A stretch of 62,808 nucleotides of DNA from Betaproteobacteria bacterium HGW-Betaproteobacteria-16 (GTDB taxonomy: Bacteria > Pseudomonadota > Gammaproteobacteria > Burkholderiales > Burkholderiaceae_C). The stretch lies in the NCBI GenBank assembly GCA_002840835.1, contig PHCQ01000026.1:1-62808 (forward strand), in the 5' to 3' direction. Shown here in pieces: positions 23,802-33,400 of this stretch; the stretch's first letter is position 1; each line of letters opens with the position of its first letter. The position numbers and the translations under genes were made by a program. The notes below the pieces were generated by a model. The model did no database searches. It was not told the DNA's origin and was given only the letters and a program-made list of their open reading frames with translations.

Positions 23802-26510
23802 ATGCCTGTCGCCGAATTTTCCGAGCCGATAAGCCAGGCAACGCTCACCGAAGCGGAGGAATCCCAGCTCCTCGGCGCATGGAAAGGTGTCACCACTGCC
23901 TATCCGCGAGAGGCGACCATCGGCGGGCTTTTCCTGGAGACGGCGCGCCGTTTCCCGCAGCGCGAGGCGCTGCGCTGCGGTGGCTGCTCGCTCACGTATT
24001 TCCAGCTGCATTCGGAGGCGAGCCAGCTCGCGCTGCAACTGCGCGATACCGGCGTCGCCCCCGGCGATCTGATCGCGATCAGCTCGCGTCCTTCGCCGGA
24101 AATGATCGTCGGATTTCTCGCCATCCTGCTTGCCGGCGGCGGCTGTGTGCCGATCGACCCCACCTATCCGGCGGCCCGGTTTGCGCAACTGCTGGTCGAT
24201 TGTGGTGCGTCCATCGGCCTCGCCACGGCAGGATGCGAGACCTGCTATCCGGCGGATTGGAAGGGAAAGTTCCTCCTGATTCATAAGACCGGAGACGCCG
24301 CAGCCCCTACCGAGCTTCCGGAGATTCCGCTGACCGCAGAGCATCCGGCGCACCTGCTTTTCACCTCGGGCTCCACCGGGAACCCAAAGGGCGTCCTGCT
24401 TCCCCATCGCGGCGTGGTGCGATTGGTCAGGAATCAGAGTTTCCTCACGATCACGCCGGACGACGTTTTTCTGCAGGCCGCGCCGGCGTCGTTCGACGCA
24501 TCGCTCCTCGAAATCTGGGGGCCGTTGCTCAATGGCGGCCGTCTGACCCTGCTCCCCCATGGCCCGGGCATCGCAGAAATCGTCACAGCGGTCCGAGAAC
24601 ACGGCGTCACCACGCTCTGGCTCACGTCCGGCTTGTTTCAACTCTTGATGAGCGAAAGCCCGGCGTCTCTCAAGGGGCTGCGCTATCTTTTGTCGGGAGG
24701 CGATGTCCTTTCTGTGCCGCATGTGCGCCGTGCGCTGGAATCCTTGCCAGGCACCCGGTTGATCAACGGCTACGGACCCACCGAAAACACGACTTTCACC
24801 ACCTGCCACACCATCACCCTGGCGGATCTGGAGAAACCATCGATCCCCATCGGCAAGCCTATTGCCAACACCACGGTCTATCTGTTGGACGGCATGCTCA
24901 GGCTGGTCCCGGTCGGCGTGCCTGGCGAGCTTTTCGCTGGTGGTGACGGCCTCGCCATCGGCTACCACGGCGCGGCCGAACTCACCGCCGAGAAATTCAT
25001 CACCCATCCCGAGTTCGGCAGGCTCTATCGCACCGGCGACCTCTGCCGCCGGGCGACTGACGGCACCATCGAGTTTCTTGGCCGTGCTGACCATCAGGTC
25101 AAAGTACGCGGCTTCAGGGTCGAACTCGGTGAAATCGAAGCCCTGCTCGCCAGCCACCCGGACGTCCGCGAAGCCAAGGTCGCCGTGCGCGGAGAAGACG
25201 CCGAGACAAAACGCATCCTGGCCTGGGTGATCCCTGGCGAGCTCGGCAAAGTCAAGGAAGGCGATCTGGATGGATTTCTCGCGGCCCGGTTGCCTGCCTA
25301 CATGCGACCCGACGCCGTCGGCATCATCGAATCGTTCCCACTCAACGCCAACGGCAAGATTCAAGTGTCTTCCCTGCCAGAGCCTGCGAGAAGCCGGAGC
25401 GAGGCAGTGGCGAAACCTGCGGCTCCGCCGGTTGGCGAGACGGAAAAACAACTGGCGGTGATCTGGAGCGAGTTGCTCGGCACGGCGGAAATCAATCGCG
25501 ACGACGATTTTTTCACCCTGGGCGGCCATTCGCTGATGGCGCTTCGGATGTTTGCCCGCATCCATGGCGAGTTCGACAGATCTTTGCCGCTGGCCACGCT
25601 GCTCCAGCATCCCACGATCGAAGGTCTTGCCGGCGTCCTGGTCCCACCGGTCGCGGTGAAAGCGGTCGAAACGCCGCCGATTCCGGGCAAAGGCAATGTT
25701 GTCACGATCGCGGTCGGAGGCGACGACACGCCGCTGTTTTGCATTCACGGCGGTGATGGCGGGGTTCTGTTCTACCGCAGTCTCGCCACGTTGATGCCGC
25801 CAGAAATTCCGCTGCATGCCATCGAGTCGCTCGAGCTCGGCAGCAGCGGTCCCATCGAGTCTTTCACCATCGAAGAAACGGCGGCAGGTTATGTCCGCAG
25901 CCTGCGGGCGATCCAGCCACACGGACCTTACCGGCTGGCCGGCTACTCGTTCGGCGGCGTGGTGGCGCACGAAATGGCCTTCCAGTTGACGCGGGGCGGG
26001 CACGCGGTCGAGTTCGTGGGCCTCTTCGACACCCACAACCCGGCCGTTCCGGCGCGGAACTACACGTTGACGGAGCGGCTGCGTGTCTTCTGGCAACAGA
26101 ACTCGGCCGAGCCGTTATGGCGCCGGTTGAAGCGGGTGCGGACCCGTTTGATTGAAGGCATCCGGACCAACCGCCGCGTGAAGGCGGAGGTCAGGGCCGC
26201 GCACCGCAGCGGGCCGGCGGAGCCCTACAGCGATCTGCGTCGCGTGCAGGTTCGCCAGGCCAATTGGCGGGCCATGCAGGCCTACCGTCCACAGACTTAC
26301 CCGGGACGCCTCACGCTTTTCAGGACCTCGACGATCAGTGACAAGGTCGAGCGCCCGGCCGACTATGGTTGGGCTTGTCTGGCAGGCGGTGGGCTGGATG
26401 TTGTCTTGCTCTCTGGCGAGCATCTCACCCTGTTCGCGCCGGAGAACATTGCCAGCCTTGCGCAAGCGCTAACGGATTCCCTCCTTGAGTCCAGCCGCTG
26501 GGCTCGTTGA
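23802..26510 (+). CDS. Stand-alone NRPS-like enzyme: adenylation - carrier protein - thioesterase
   Basis: A 902-residue A-PCP-TE protein from the ATG at 23802 (no clear ribosome site). Adenylation domain, about 30-525: TSGSTGNPKG at 188-197, GYGPTE at 323-328, YRTGD at 409-413, RGFRVELGEIE at 436-446 and NGKIQ at 517-521 with the catalytic Lys. Carrier domain: LGGHSL at 573-578, Ser577 for phosphopantetheine. Thioesterase: GYSFGG at 714-719 with Ser716, Asp743 in LFDTH, His874 in GEHLTLF. No condensation domain. The FDAS Asp for an amino group is kept; my reading of the pocket is D-A-L-W-L-G-G-T-F-K, close to remembered valine codes. Codon use (more CTC, GTC, ATC) differs from neighbours. 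No PPTase, transporter or tailoring gene adjoins it. Confidence 0.93.
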   Translation: MPVAEFSEPISQATLTEAEESQLLGAWKGVTTAYPREATIGGLFLETARRFPQREALRCGGCSLTYFQLHSEASQLALQLRDTGVAPGDLIAISSRPSPEMIVGFLAILLAGGGCVPIDPTYPAARFAQLLVDCGASIGLATAGCETCYPADWKGKFLLIHKTGDAAAPTELPEIPLTAEHPAHLLFTSGSTGNPKGVLLPHRGVVRLVRNQSFLTITPDDVFLQAAPASFDASLLEIWGPLLNGGRLTLLPHGPGIAEIVTAVREHGVTTLWLTSGLFQLLMSESPASLKGLRYLLSGGDVLSVPHVRRALESLPGTRLINGYGPTENTTFTTCHTITLADLEKPSIPIGKPIANTTVYLLDGMLRLVPVGVPGELFAGGDGLAIGYHGAAELTAEKFITHPEFGRLYRTGDLCRRATDGTIEFLGRADHQVKVRGFRVELGEIEALLASHPDVREAKVAVRGEDAETKRILAWVIPGELGKVKEGDLDGFLAARLPAYMRPDAVGIIESFPLNANGKIQVSSLPEPARSRSEAVAKPAAPPVGETEKQLAVIWSELLGTAEINRDDDFFTLGGHSLMALRMFARIHGEFDRSLPLATLLQHPTIEGLAGVLVPPVAVKAVETPPIPGKGNVVTIAVGGDDTPLFCIHGGDGGVLFYRSLATLMPPEIPLHAIESLELGSSGPIESFTIEETAAGYVRSLRAIQPHGPYRLAGYSFGGVVAHEMAFQLTRGGHAVEFVGLFDTHNPAVPARNYTLTERLRVFWQQNSAEPLWRRLKRVRTRLIEGIRTNRRVKAEVRAAHRSGPAEPYSDLRRVQVRQANWRAMQAYRPQTYPGRLTLFRTSTISDKVERPADYGWACLAGGGLDVVLLSGEHLTLFAPENIASLAQALTDSLLESSRWAR

Positions 26511-26567
26511 CAGATTCATGATCGTTGGAGTTGATGCTGGCGTTGGCGATCTGGACCGTTTCTGGCA

Positions 26568-28121
26568 TCACCGTTGAGCAAGCCGATGTTCATCTGCCTG
26601 TAAAGCAATGGCCTGCCGCGTGTCCGCATCCAGCCGGTCCAGATTTTTCAGCTGCATGGCCATGCGAGGATTCTTGCGCAGCAGTTCCTCATGTCGACCC
26701 AGAAAATCCCAGTACAGCGTGGTGAAGGGGCAGGCGAAGGCGCCGGTGGACTGCGCCGGGTCGAAGCGGCAGCCTTTGCAGTGGTTGCTCATGCGCTGGA
26801 TGTACTTGCCGGTCGCCACGTAAGGCTTGCTGGCCATCAGCCCGCCGTCGCCAAACTGACTCATGCCCAACGTGTTGGGCAGCTCCACCCATTCCACCGC
26901 GTCGACGTACACGCTCAGGTACCACAGGTGCACCGCCTTGGGCCTCACACCCAGCAGCAAGGCGTACAGGCCCGTGACCATGAGCCGCTGGATGTGGTGG
27001 GCGTAGCCGTGTTCCAGCGTCTGGCTGATGGCGTCTCTCAGACAGGCCATGTCGGTGTCACCGGTCCAGTACCAGGCGGGCAGCTCCGCTTGAGCTTCCA
27101 GCGCGTTGCGCGCCAGATAGCCAGGCATCTGCGTCCAGTAGATGCCGCGTACGTACTCCCGCCAGCCCAGAATCTGGCGGATGAAACCCTCCACGGCGGC
27201 CAGTGGTGCGTGGCCTTGGTGGTAGGCGGCTTCTGCGGCGGCCACCACCTCGCGTGGGTTCAGCAGCTTGAGGTTGAGCGCGCAGCTCAGGTGCGAGTGG
27301 TAGAGCCAGGCTTCGCCGGCCCACATGGCGTCCTCATACCGGCCGAAAAGCGGCAGGCGTTCCTGCACAAAGCTTTCCAGCGCCATCAGGGCCTGGGAGC
27401 GGGTGACTGGCCAGCCAAACCGTTGCAGGCTGCCCGGGTGCTTGCTGAAGCGAGCACGCACCAGCTGCATCACTTCGCGGGTGATGTCGTCTGGCTCAAA
27501 GCGTGAGGGAGGTGGCAGGTTCTGCGGCCCCGTCTTTCCGAATGAGTCGCGGTTGTCGGCATCAAAATTCCACTGCCCGCCCACGGGCTGCTTGCCGTCC
27601 ATCAGGATGCCATGCTTCTGCCGCAGTTCGCGGTACCAGTATTCGAGGCGCAACTGCTTGCGCCCCTTGGCATGGGCAGCGAATTCGCGCACGGTGCTGA
27701 AAAAGTGGGCGTCCTCTCGAAGGTCCAGCGGCAGCTGGTATTGCGTCGCCGTGGCGCGCAGGGCCTTCAGCACCCGCCAGTCGCCCGGGGCCGTGAGCAC
27801 CAGGCCTGTGGGTTTCAACGCTTCAATGCTTCGGCTCAGTTCGCTGGCCAGCGTGCCGGTGTTGTTGGCATCATCCAGCGCCGAGTATTGAAGCGGGTAG
27901 TCGTGTTCGCGCAGGTGTCCGGCGAAGTGGCGCATGGCACTCAGGAACACGGCAATGCGCTGCTGGGCCGACCACACGTGTTCGGACTCTTGGGCCACTT
28001 CGGCCATCCACACCACGTCTTGTGCTGGGTCGAAGTCCTGCAAGGCGCTGGACGCAACGTCGAGCTGGTCGCCCAGCACGATCACCAGGTTGCGCACGCA
28101 GTCGGGCAGGGGGCGCTTCAC
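26568..28121 (-). CDS. Cryptochrome/photolyase family protein, Fe-S bacterial type
   Basis: A 517-residue flavoprotein of the FeS-BCP (PhrB/CryB) group, likely a (6-4) DNA photolyase. The N-terminal [20 protein letters not shown] begins the antenna domain; the FAD domain has [19 protein letters not shown] and [20 protein letters not shown]. The four Cys for a 4Fe-4S cluster are visible: one in [11 protein letters not shown] and three in NHCKGCRFD plus [13 protein letters not shown]. The GTG start at 28121 overlaps the DUF2256 stop (GTGA). An in-frame extension to 28322 only reads through DUF2256. It is last in a radical SAM-DUF2256-photolyase operon. Confidence 0.92.
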   Translation of the reverse strand: MKRPLPDCVRNLVIVLGDQLDVASSALQDFDPAQDVVWMAEVAQESEHVWSAQQRIAVFLSAMRHFAGHLREHDYPLQYSALDDANNTGTLASELSRSIEALKPTGLVLTAPGDWRVLKALRATATQYQLPLDLREDAHFFSTVREFAAHAKGRKQLRLEYWYRELRQKHGILMDGKQPVGGQWNFDADNRDSFGKTGPQNLPPPSRFEPDDITREVMQLVRARFSKHPGSLQRFGWPVTRSQALMALESFVQERLPLFGRYEDAMWAGEAWLYHSHLSCALNLKLLNPREVVAAAEAAYHQGHAPLAAVEGFIRQILGWREYVRGIYWTQMPGYLARNALEAQAELPAWYWTGDTDMACLRDAISQTLEHGYAHHIQRLMVTGLYALLLGVRPKAVHLWYLSVYVDAVEWVELPNTLGMSQFGDGGLMASKPYVATGKYIQRMSNHCKGCRFDPAQSTGAFACPFTTLYWDFLGRHEELLRKNPRMAMQLKNLDRLDADTRQAIALQADEHRLAQR

Positions 28122-28288
28122 AGGACCTTCGCTGCAGCGGGCTTTCTGGCGCGGCACGCGTCCGAGCAATACAGCACCGCCTCCCAGTTCTTCGCCCAGG
28201 CCTTGCGCCAGGTCATGGGCCGGCTGCATACCACGCAGGGCTTGCTGGGCAGCGATTGCTTGTTGCCCTTGAAGCCGTTGTTCTTCAC
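28118..28288 (-). CDS. DUF2256 small zinc-finger-like protein
   Basis: A 56-residue protein. It contains [17 protein letters not shown] and then [12 protein letters not shown], so four Cys in two CxxC-type pairs suggest a zinc ribbon. This matches DUF2256, a family often found beside cryptochrome/photolyase genes. The GTG start at 28288 overlaps the radical SAM stop by GTGA and its own stop overlaps the photolyase GTG in the same way, so all three are translationally coupled. Role unknown; a helper for the Fe-S photolyase is a reasonable guess. Confidence 0.85.
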   Translation of the reverse strand: MKNNGFKGNKQSLPSKPCVVCSRPMTWRKAWAKNWEAVLYCSDACRARKPAAAKVL

Positions 28289-30210
28289 GCGGGCGCGCCT
28301 GCGTGGTGGAGCGCTTTGGCAATCCGGTTTCGTTTCACCGTGGAGCGTGGCACCTGCTGCGGCAGGTGTTCAAACCAGCGACGCACATCGTCTTCCACGC
28401 ACAGGCCGTGCATGTAGTTGTAGATGGCCTTGCGCAGGCCGATGCCCAGGGCATCGTGGTCGGTGCCGGTGGGGTCGATGAAGCCGATGTCGTTCTTGGC
28501 AAAGCTCACCGGTGGCAGCGGGATCAGTTCGATGCCGTACTCGGCCGGGTTCATGCCCACTGGTGAATGCACGGTGCAACTGAAGCGGTGAAAGAAACCG
28601 CTCTGGATGCAGCCGTTTTCGAACAGCTGGCGCACGTATTCCAGCGCGTCCACCGTGTCTTGCAAGGTTTGCGTGGGAAAGCCGTACATGAGGTAGGCAT
28701 GCACCAGAATGCCGGCGTCGCTGAAGCCCTTGGTCACGCGCGCCACCTGCTCCACCGACACGCCTTTTTTCATCAGCGTGAGCAGCCGGTCGCTGGCCAC
28801 TTCCAGGCCGCCACTCATGGCGATGCAGCCACTTTGCGCGAGCAATTCCGCCAGTTCGGGCGTGAAGGTCTTTTCAAAGCGGATGTTGCCCCACCACGAG
28901 ATGTTGAGCTGGCGGCGGATCAACTCTTCGGCCAGCGCCTTCAGGGCCTTGGGCGGAGCAGCCTCGTCCACGAAGTGAAAGCCGGTCTGGCCGGTTTCGT
29001 TCACGATGGCCTCGATGCGGTCGACCAGGGTGGTAGCGGTGGCGGTCTCGTAGCGGCCGATGTAGTCCAGGCTCACGTCGCAGAAGCTGCACTTTTTCCA
29101 GTAGCAGCCGTGGGCCACGGTGAGCTTGTTCCAGCGCCCGTCGCTCCACAGCCGGTGCATCGGGTTGAGCATGTCCAGCAGGCTCAGGTAGTGGTCCAGG
29201 GGCAGGCCGTCCCAGGTGGGGGTGCCCACGTCTTCGAAGGGGATGTCGGGCTCGACCAGGTTGATGTAGCGGACCTGGCCTTCTTCCGTGCGCACGAAGG
29301 TACGAACCAGCCGCTGAATGGAACGCTGGCCGCGCAAGTGTTCCATCAGCGCCAGCACCGGTCGTTCGCCAGCGTCCAGGGTCACGTAGTCCACGAAGTC
29401 GAACAGGCGCGGGTCGCTCAGCTCGCGCAGTTCGGTGTTCACGAAGCCGCCGCCCAGCGCCACGCTGATCATGGGGTTGTGCGCCTTGATGGTCTGCGCG
29501 ATGCGAAGCGCGGCGTACACCGAACCCGGGAACGGCACCGACAGCAGCACCAGCGCGGGCCGGTGTTGCTCCAGTGCGGCCAGCGTGAGGTCTTGCAGCA
29601 GCCGGTCCACCAGCGTGGGCGGCGCGGCCAGCGCCTGGGCCAAGGGGTCGAAGGTGGGCTGGCTGCTGGCCAGCGATTCGGCGTAGCGCACGAATTCGAA
29701 GCGCTCGTCCACCGCGTCGCGCAGCACATCGGCCAGGTCGTTGAGGTACAGGGTGCACAGGTGGCGCGCCTTGTCCTGCACGCCCAGCGCGCCAAAGGCC
29801 CAGGCCAGCGGGTCGCCGCTGCCGTCATCTTCATAGGCATCCAGCGCGGCAAAGCGCGGTCCTTCGGGCAACAGGCCGCGCGCCGCAATGCGGTGGGCCA
29901 GGGTCGAATCGCGGCCCTGCAGAAAACGGATCACCGGCCCGATGGTGGCGCGGTAGGTGTCGAACTGGTCCAGGAAGGCATGCACGCTGCCCGTGCGGTC
30001 TCGCTCGGGCAGTTCCAACGCCTGCCCACGCACTGCTTCCAGCCCGGCCGGCGTGAACAGCTTGAGCACCAGGGCCAGCGCCAGATCCGCCTGCACCGCA
30101 TCCACGCCACGCGAGCGCAGGAACCCCGTGAGGTAGGCGGTGGAAGGGTAGGGCGTGTTGAGCTGCGTCATCGGCGGGATGAGGCTCAACACGCGAAATT
30201 CGGATGTCAT
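28285..30210 (-). CDS. B12-binding-domain radical SAM protein
   Basis: A 641-residue protein. The N-terminal third starts [20 protein letters not shown] and resembles a cobalamin-binding (B12) domain, including [20 protein letters not shown]. The radical SAM core has [19 protein letters not shown], a CX4CX2C spacing that differs from the usual CX3CX2C, then [16 protein letters not shown] and [21 protein letters not shown]12-radical SAM enzymes often methylate unreactive carbons or rearrange rings. The product is not predictable. It leads the coupled operon with DUF2256 and the photolyase; the start has no strong ribosome site. Confidence 0.9.
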   Translation of the reverse strand: MTSEFRVLSLIPPMTQLNTPYPSTAYLTGFLRSRGVDAVQADLALALVLKLFTPAGLEAVRGQALELPERDRTGSVHAFLDQFDTYRATIGPVIRFLQGRDSTLAHRIAARGLLPEGPRFAALDAYEDDGSGDPLAWAFGALGVQDKARHLCTLYLNDLADVLRDAVDERFEFVRYAESLASSQPTFDPLAQALAAPPTLVDRLLQDLTLAALEQHRPALVLLSVPFPGSVYAALRIAQTIKAHNPMISVALGGGFVNTELRELSDPRLFDFVDYVTLDAGERPVLALMEHLRGQRSIQRLVRTFVRTEEGQVRYINLVEPDIPFEDVGTPTWDGLPLDHYLSLLDMLNPMHRLWSDGRWNKLTVAHGCYWKKCSFCDVSLDYIGRYETATATTLVDRIEAIVNETGQTGFHFVDEAAPPKALKALAEELIRRQLNISWWGNIRFEKTFTPELAELLAQSGCIAMSGGLEVASDRLLTLMKKGVSVEQVARVTKGFSDAGILVHAYLMYGFPTQTLQDTVDALEYVRQLFENGCIQSGFFHRFSCTVHSPVGMNPAEYGIELIPLPPVSFAKNDIGFIDPTGTDHDALGIGLRKAIYNYMHGLCVEDDVRRWFEHLPQQVPRSTVKRNRIAKALHHAGAPA

Positions 30211-30321
30211 GGAGGCGCGAGGGTGGGGTGGAGCATGGAGCTTAGCCCAAGAAGCTCAACAGGGATCGATCACCAAGCAGTGCCCCCGCCCATACGCTTA
30301 CGGAGAGCGTGCCCCCATCCA

Positions 30322-30403
30322 GAGGTGCCGTGGAACCGGCTTCGCCGGGCCACAGGCACCGCCCCCCTCCCAGGGGGGTGACGCCGAAGGCGGCGCGGGG
30401 GGT
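30322..30403 (-). repeat. 3'-end GC-rich dispersed repeat, copy 4 (after sdaA)
   Basis: GTGCCGTGGAACCGGCTTCG, a C-run/G-run hairpin and GACGCCGAAGGCGGCGCGGG are present. It lies 6 bp beyond the sdaA stop codon, between the glycine locus and the radical SAM operon. Confidence 0.85.
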
Positions 30404-30409
30404 GCTTTT

Positions 30410-31798
30410 CTAGCACTCCACGATATTCACCGCCAACCCACCTCGCGAAGTCTCCTTGTACTTGGTCTTCATGTCGGCGCCTGTCTCGCGCATGGTCTTG
30501 ATCACCTTGTCCAGGCTCACAAAATGGGTGCCGTCGCCACGCAGCGCCATGCGCGCGGCATTGATGGCCTTCACAGAAGCGATCGCATTGCGTTCGATGC
30601 AGGGAATCTGTACCAGCCCACCCACCGGGTCGCAGGTCAGGCCCAGGTGGTGTTCCATGCCAATCTCGGCTGCGTTCTCCACCTGCTCGGGCGTGCCGCC
30701 CATCACCGCGCACAGGGCTGCAGCGGCCATGGAGCAGGCCACACCCACCTCACCCTGGCAGCCCACTTCCGCGCCGCTGATGCTGGCGTTTTCCTTGTAA
30801 AGAATGCCGATGGCCGCTGCGGTGAGCAAAAAATCGACCACGCCGTCGTCACTCGCGCCAGGCACGAAGCGCCGGTAGTAGTGCAGCACGGCGGGCACGA
30901 TGCCGGCTGCACCGTTGGTGGGCGCGGTGACCACGCGGCCACCTGCTGCGTTTTCTTCATTCACTGCCAGGGCATAGAGGTTGACCCAGTCGAGCACGGC
31001 CAGCGGGTCGGTCAGGGCCTTTTCCGGGTGGGCGGTCAGGTCGTGGTGCAACTGGTGTGCGCGGCGTTTGACCTTGAAGCCGCCCGGCAGCACCCCGTCG
31101 GTCTGGCAGCCGCGCACCACGCAGGCCTGCATCACGTCCCAGATGCGCAGCAGGCCTTCGCGCACTTCGCTGTCGCTGCGCCAGTGGCGCTCGTTGGCCC
31201 GCATCACGCCGGCAATCGTCAGCCCGTGTGCCTGGCAGCGCTGCAGCAACTCGTCCCCCGATCGGAACGGTATGGGCAGTTCGGTGACATCCGGTGCGAT
31301 GGCCTTCTGGCGGCTGCCATCGGCTGCCACCTCTTCGCTCACCACAAAGCCACCGCCCACAGAGTAGTAGGTGCGCTCGGCCAGAAGCGCGCCGCTGGCG
31401 TCCCAGGCACTCAGGCGCATGCCGTTGGCGTGAAAGGGCAGGGGCTGGCGGTAGAAGGACAGGTCTTCGCGGTCGTTCCAGTCCACCGTGTGTTGACCCA
31501 GTAACTGGATGCGCTTGCTGCCGCGGATGGCTTCGATGGTGGGCTTCACCGCATCGATGGGCACCGTCTCCGGGTCGTGCCCGCACAGGCCCAGCAGCAC
31601 GGCCTGGTCGCTGCCGTGGCCCTTGCCAGTGGCGCCCAGCGAGCCGTGCAGACCGCAGTGCACCCGGGCCACCTGGCCCAGCAGTTCGTGTGCCTGAAGG
31701 CCGGCCACGAACATGCGCGCGGCCCGCATGGGCCCCACGGTGTGCGAGCTGCTGGGCCCGATGCCGATCTTGAACAGGTCGAAGGCAGATATGGCCAT
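30410..31798 (-). CDS. sdaA: L-serine ammonia-lyase (iron-sulfur type)
   Basis: A 462-residue single-chain enzyme that deaminates L-serine to pyruvate and ammonia. [20 protein letters not shown] (20 residues) opens the beta domain; [20 protein letters not shown] and [20 protein letters not shown] hold the Cys residues for the oxygen-labile 4Fe-4S cluster. I chose the ATG at 31798, the family start; a longer frame reaching 31981 runs into dadA. The gene follows dadA with a 22-bp gap, so it lies under the same glycine riboswitch. With the cleavage system and a serine hydroxymethyltransferase encoded elsewhere, it completes a route from glycine to pyruvate. Confidence 0.95.
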   Translation of the reverse strand: MAISAFDLFKIGIGPSSSHTVGPMRAARMFVAGLQAHELLGQVARVHCGLHGSLGATGKGHGSDQAVLLGLCGHDPETVPIDAVKPTIEAIRGSKRIQLLGQHTVDWNDREDLSFYRQPLPFHANGMRLSAWDASGALLAERTYYSVGGGFVVSEEVAADGSRQKAIAPDVTELPIPFRSGDELLQRCQAHGLTIAGVMRANERHWRSDSEVREGLLRIWDVMQACVVRGCQTDGVLPGGFKVKRRAHQLHHDLTAHPEKALTDPLAVLDWVNLYALAVNEENAAGGRVVTAPTNGAAGIVPAVLHYYRRFVPGASDDGVVDFLLTAAAIGILYKENASISGAEVGCQGEVGVACSMAAAALCAVMGGTPEQVENAAEIGMEHHLGLTCDPVGGLVQIPCIERNAIASVKAINAARMALRGDGTHFVSLDKVIKTMRETGADMKTKYKETSRGGLAVNIVEC

Positions 31799-31820
31799 GG
31801 CGGTCTCCGGTGTGCGGCGG

Positions 31821-33077
31821 TCAGGGAGCGACCGTTGCGGGCAGCAGCACCTGTGCAGGCTGCTGCTCTGCCTGCCACTGTGCCACGTGAAGGGTGAGCT
31901 GGTGTGCCGTGATGGCGGAAAGCGTCCAGCCCAGGTGGCCGTGGCCAGTGTTGTAGAACACGTTGGCGTGGCGGCCGGCACCCACGCGCGGCAGCATGCT
32001 GGGCAGCATGGGGCGCAGGCCTGCCCAGGGTTCCACGCGGCGCGTGCTCACGCCCGGGAAGCAGCGGTTGACCCAGTCCACCAGCGGTCGGATCCGGTCG
32101 GCGCGGATGTCCAGGTTGAAACCGTTGAACTCTGCCGTGCCAGCCACCCGGAAACGGTCATTCCCCAGGCGGCTGGTCACCAGCTTGGTTTCATCGTCGA
32201 GCAGGCTCACCTGTGGTGCGGCGGCCTGGCTGGTTTCGTCGTTCAGCATCACGGTGATGGAGTAGCCCTTGACCGGGTACACGTTGAGCCGGTCGCCCAA
32301 CTGAGCACCCAGCGCGCGGCTGTGCACGCCGGCGCACACCACCACCGCGTCTCCACTCAATACCTCGCCGTTCTGCAGCGTCACGTGGGCTGTTTGGCCC
32401 GTGCTATGCACGCGGGTCACGGCGTGGCCGGTCAGCAGCTTCACGCCCAGGCGCTCGCAGGCCAGGCCCAGGCCGTGGGTGAACTTGTGGATGTCGCCGG
32501 TGCTGTCGCTCTCGGTGAAATAGCCGCCAAAGTAATCGCCCTGCAGCGTGGGTTCGATCGCGCGCATTTCATCGGGGGTGACCGCGCGGCGCGGCAGCCC
32601 GCCTTCGGCCAACAGCCTGGACACTTCACCTGCGTGCTCGAACCCAGCGCGGTCGCGGTAGATGTGCAGGATGCCTTGGCGCTTGAGGTCGAAGTCGATG
32701 CCTTCGGTTTCGGCCCAGCCGAAGAGATGCTCGCGCGCGGCCACCGCCAACTTCGCGGTGGCGACGGTGTTGTCGCGGTACTTCGGAATGTTGGCCACGA
32801 ACTCTGCGAACCAGCTGAGCTTGTGCCAGGAAGGCTTGGGGTTGACCAGCAGCGGCGCGTCGGCCTTGAGCATCCACTTCAGGCCCTTGATCAGGGTGCT
32901 GGGGTGGGTCCAGACTTCGGCGTTGGAGGCAGAAAGCTGTCCGCCGTTGGCATGGCTGGTTTCCATGCCCGCGTAGCGGTGCTTTTCGATCAGGGTGACC
33001 TGGTGGCCCTGGCGGGCGAGCGCGTAAGCGCTGGTGACGCCGGTGATGCCACCGCCGATGACGATGAGGTGAGGCAT
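31821..33077 (-). CDS. dadA: D-amino acid dehydrogenase small subunit-like FAD oxidoreductase
   Basis: A 418-residue flavoprotein. The N-terminal [20 protein letters not shown] (20 residues) is the FAD-binding Rossmann motif; [30 protein letters not shown] and the C-terminal [19 protein letters not shown] fit DadA. Such enzymes oxidise D-amino acids to keto acids and pass electrons to quinone. Here the gene stands behind a tandem glycine riboswitch and next to gcvP and sdaA, so glycine itself, or a D-amino acid met alongside it, may be the physiological substrate. The start at 33077 is the usual family start. Confidence 0.92.
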   Translation of the reverse strand: MPHLIVIGGGITGVTSAYALARQGHQVTLIEKHRYAGMETSHANGGQLSASNAEVWTHPSTLIKGLKWMLKADAPLLVNPKPSWHKLSWFAEFVANIPKYRDNTVATAKLAVAAREHLFGWAETEGIDFDLKRQGILHIYRDRAGFEHAGEVSRLLAEGGLPRRAVTPDEMRAIEPTLQGDYFGGYFTESDSTGDIHKFTHGLGLACERLGVKLLTGHAVTRVHSTGQTAHVTLQNGEVLSGDAVVVCAGVHSRALGAQLGDRLNVYPVKGYSITVMLNDETSQAAAPQVSLLDDETKLVTSRLGNDRFRVAGTAEFNGFNLDIRADRIRPLVDWVNRCFPGVSTRRVEPWAGLRPMLPSMLPRVGAGRHANVFYNTGHGHLGWTLSAITAHQLTLHVAQWQAEQQPAQVLLPATVAP

Positions 33078-33119
33078 GGGAATCTCTCGAACAAAGCCGT
33101 CAAACAAGGATGGACAGGA

Positions 33120-33138
33120 CCCGCACACCGTGTGCGGG
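33120..33138 (-). promoter_or_regulatory. Hairpin in the expression platform of the dadA riboswitch
   Basis: CCCGCACAC-C-GTGTGCGGG is a perfect 9-bp stem lying just after the second aptamer on the minus strand and about 45 bp before the dadA start. It is not followed by a T run, so it may act in translation control rather than as a simple terminator. Confidence 0.5.
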
Positions 33139-33139
33139 C

Positions 33140-33358
33140 CTTGACCCCCTCTGTTTGGGACCTGAGAGATTCACCCAAACCTTCAAGGCCGGGGCTTGCT
33201 CCTGCGGTGGGCCGGGCGACGAATCCCGACCACTCTTCAGAGTGTGTGGTGCGGCGATACGCACCGGTTCGCTCCAGCGGTCTGGGGTGCCTGAGAGTTT
33301 CCGGGGTGGTTGCTCCTTCGGCGCCGGTGCTCGTTGGCACCGGTCTCTCCCGCTGTGG
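33140..33358 (-). promoter_or_regulatory. Tandem glycine riboswitch upstream of dadA-sdaA
   Basis: Read on the minus strand, aptamer 1 has GCGGGAGAG, CCGAAGGAGCAA and AACTCTCAGGCA (about 33275-33358). Aptamer 2 has CGCAGGAGCAAG and AATCTCTCAGGTCCCAAACA followed by GAGGGGG (about 33140-33250). These are the conserved blocks of the two-aptamer glycine riboswitch. It lies between the gcvP stop and the dadA start, so it should switch on dadA and sdaA when glycine is high, apart from read-through from gcvP. Confidence 0.9.
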
Positions 33359-33400
33359 CGGTGAGCCTGCGCAGGGCAGGCATTGCTCATTGCGGTTTGA

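Noticed and set aside
23793..26096. 767-codon minus-strand open frame opposite the NRPS-like gene
   Set aside because: It mirrors the codon periodicity of the real gene and shows no domain; high GC makes such antisense frames common.
33078..33400. Open frames on the plus strand across the dadA riboswitch
   Set aside because: They are shadows of the structured RNA and of dadA; no ribosome site or protein family is visible.
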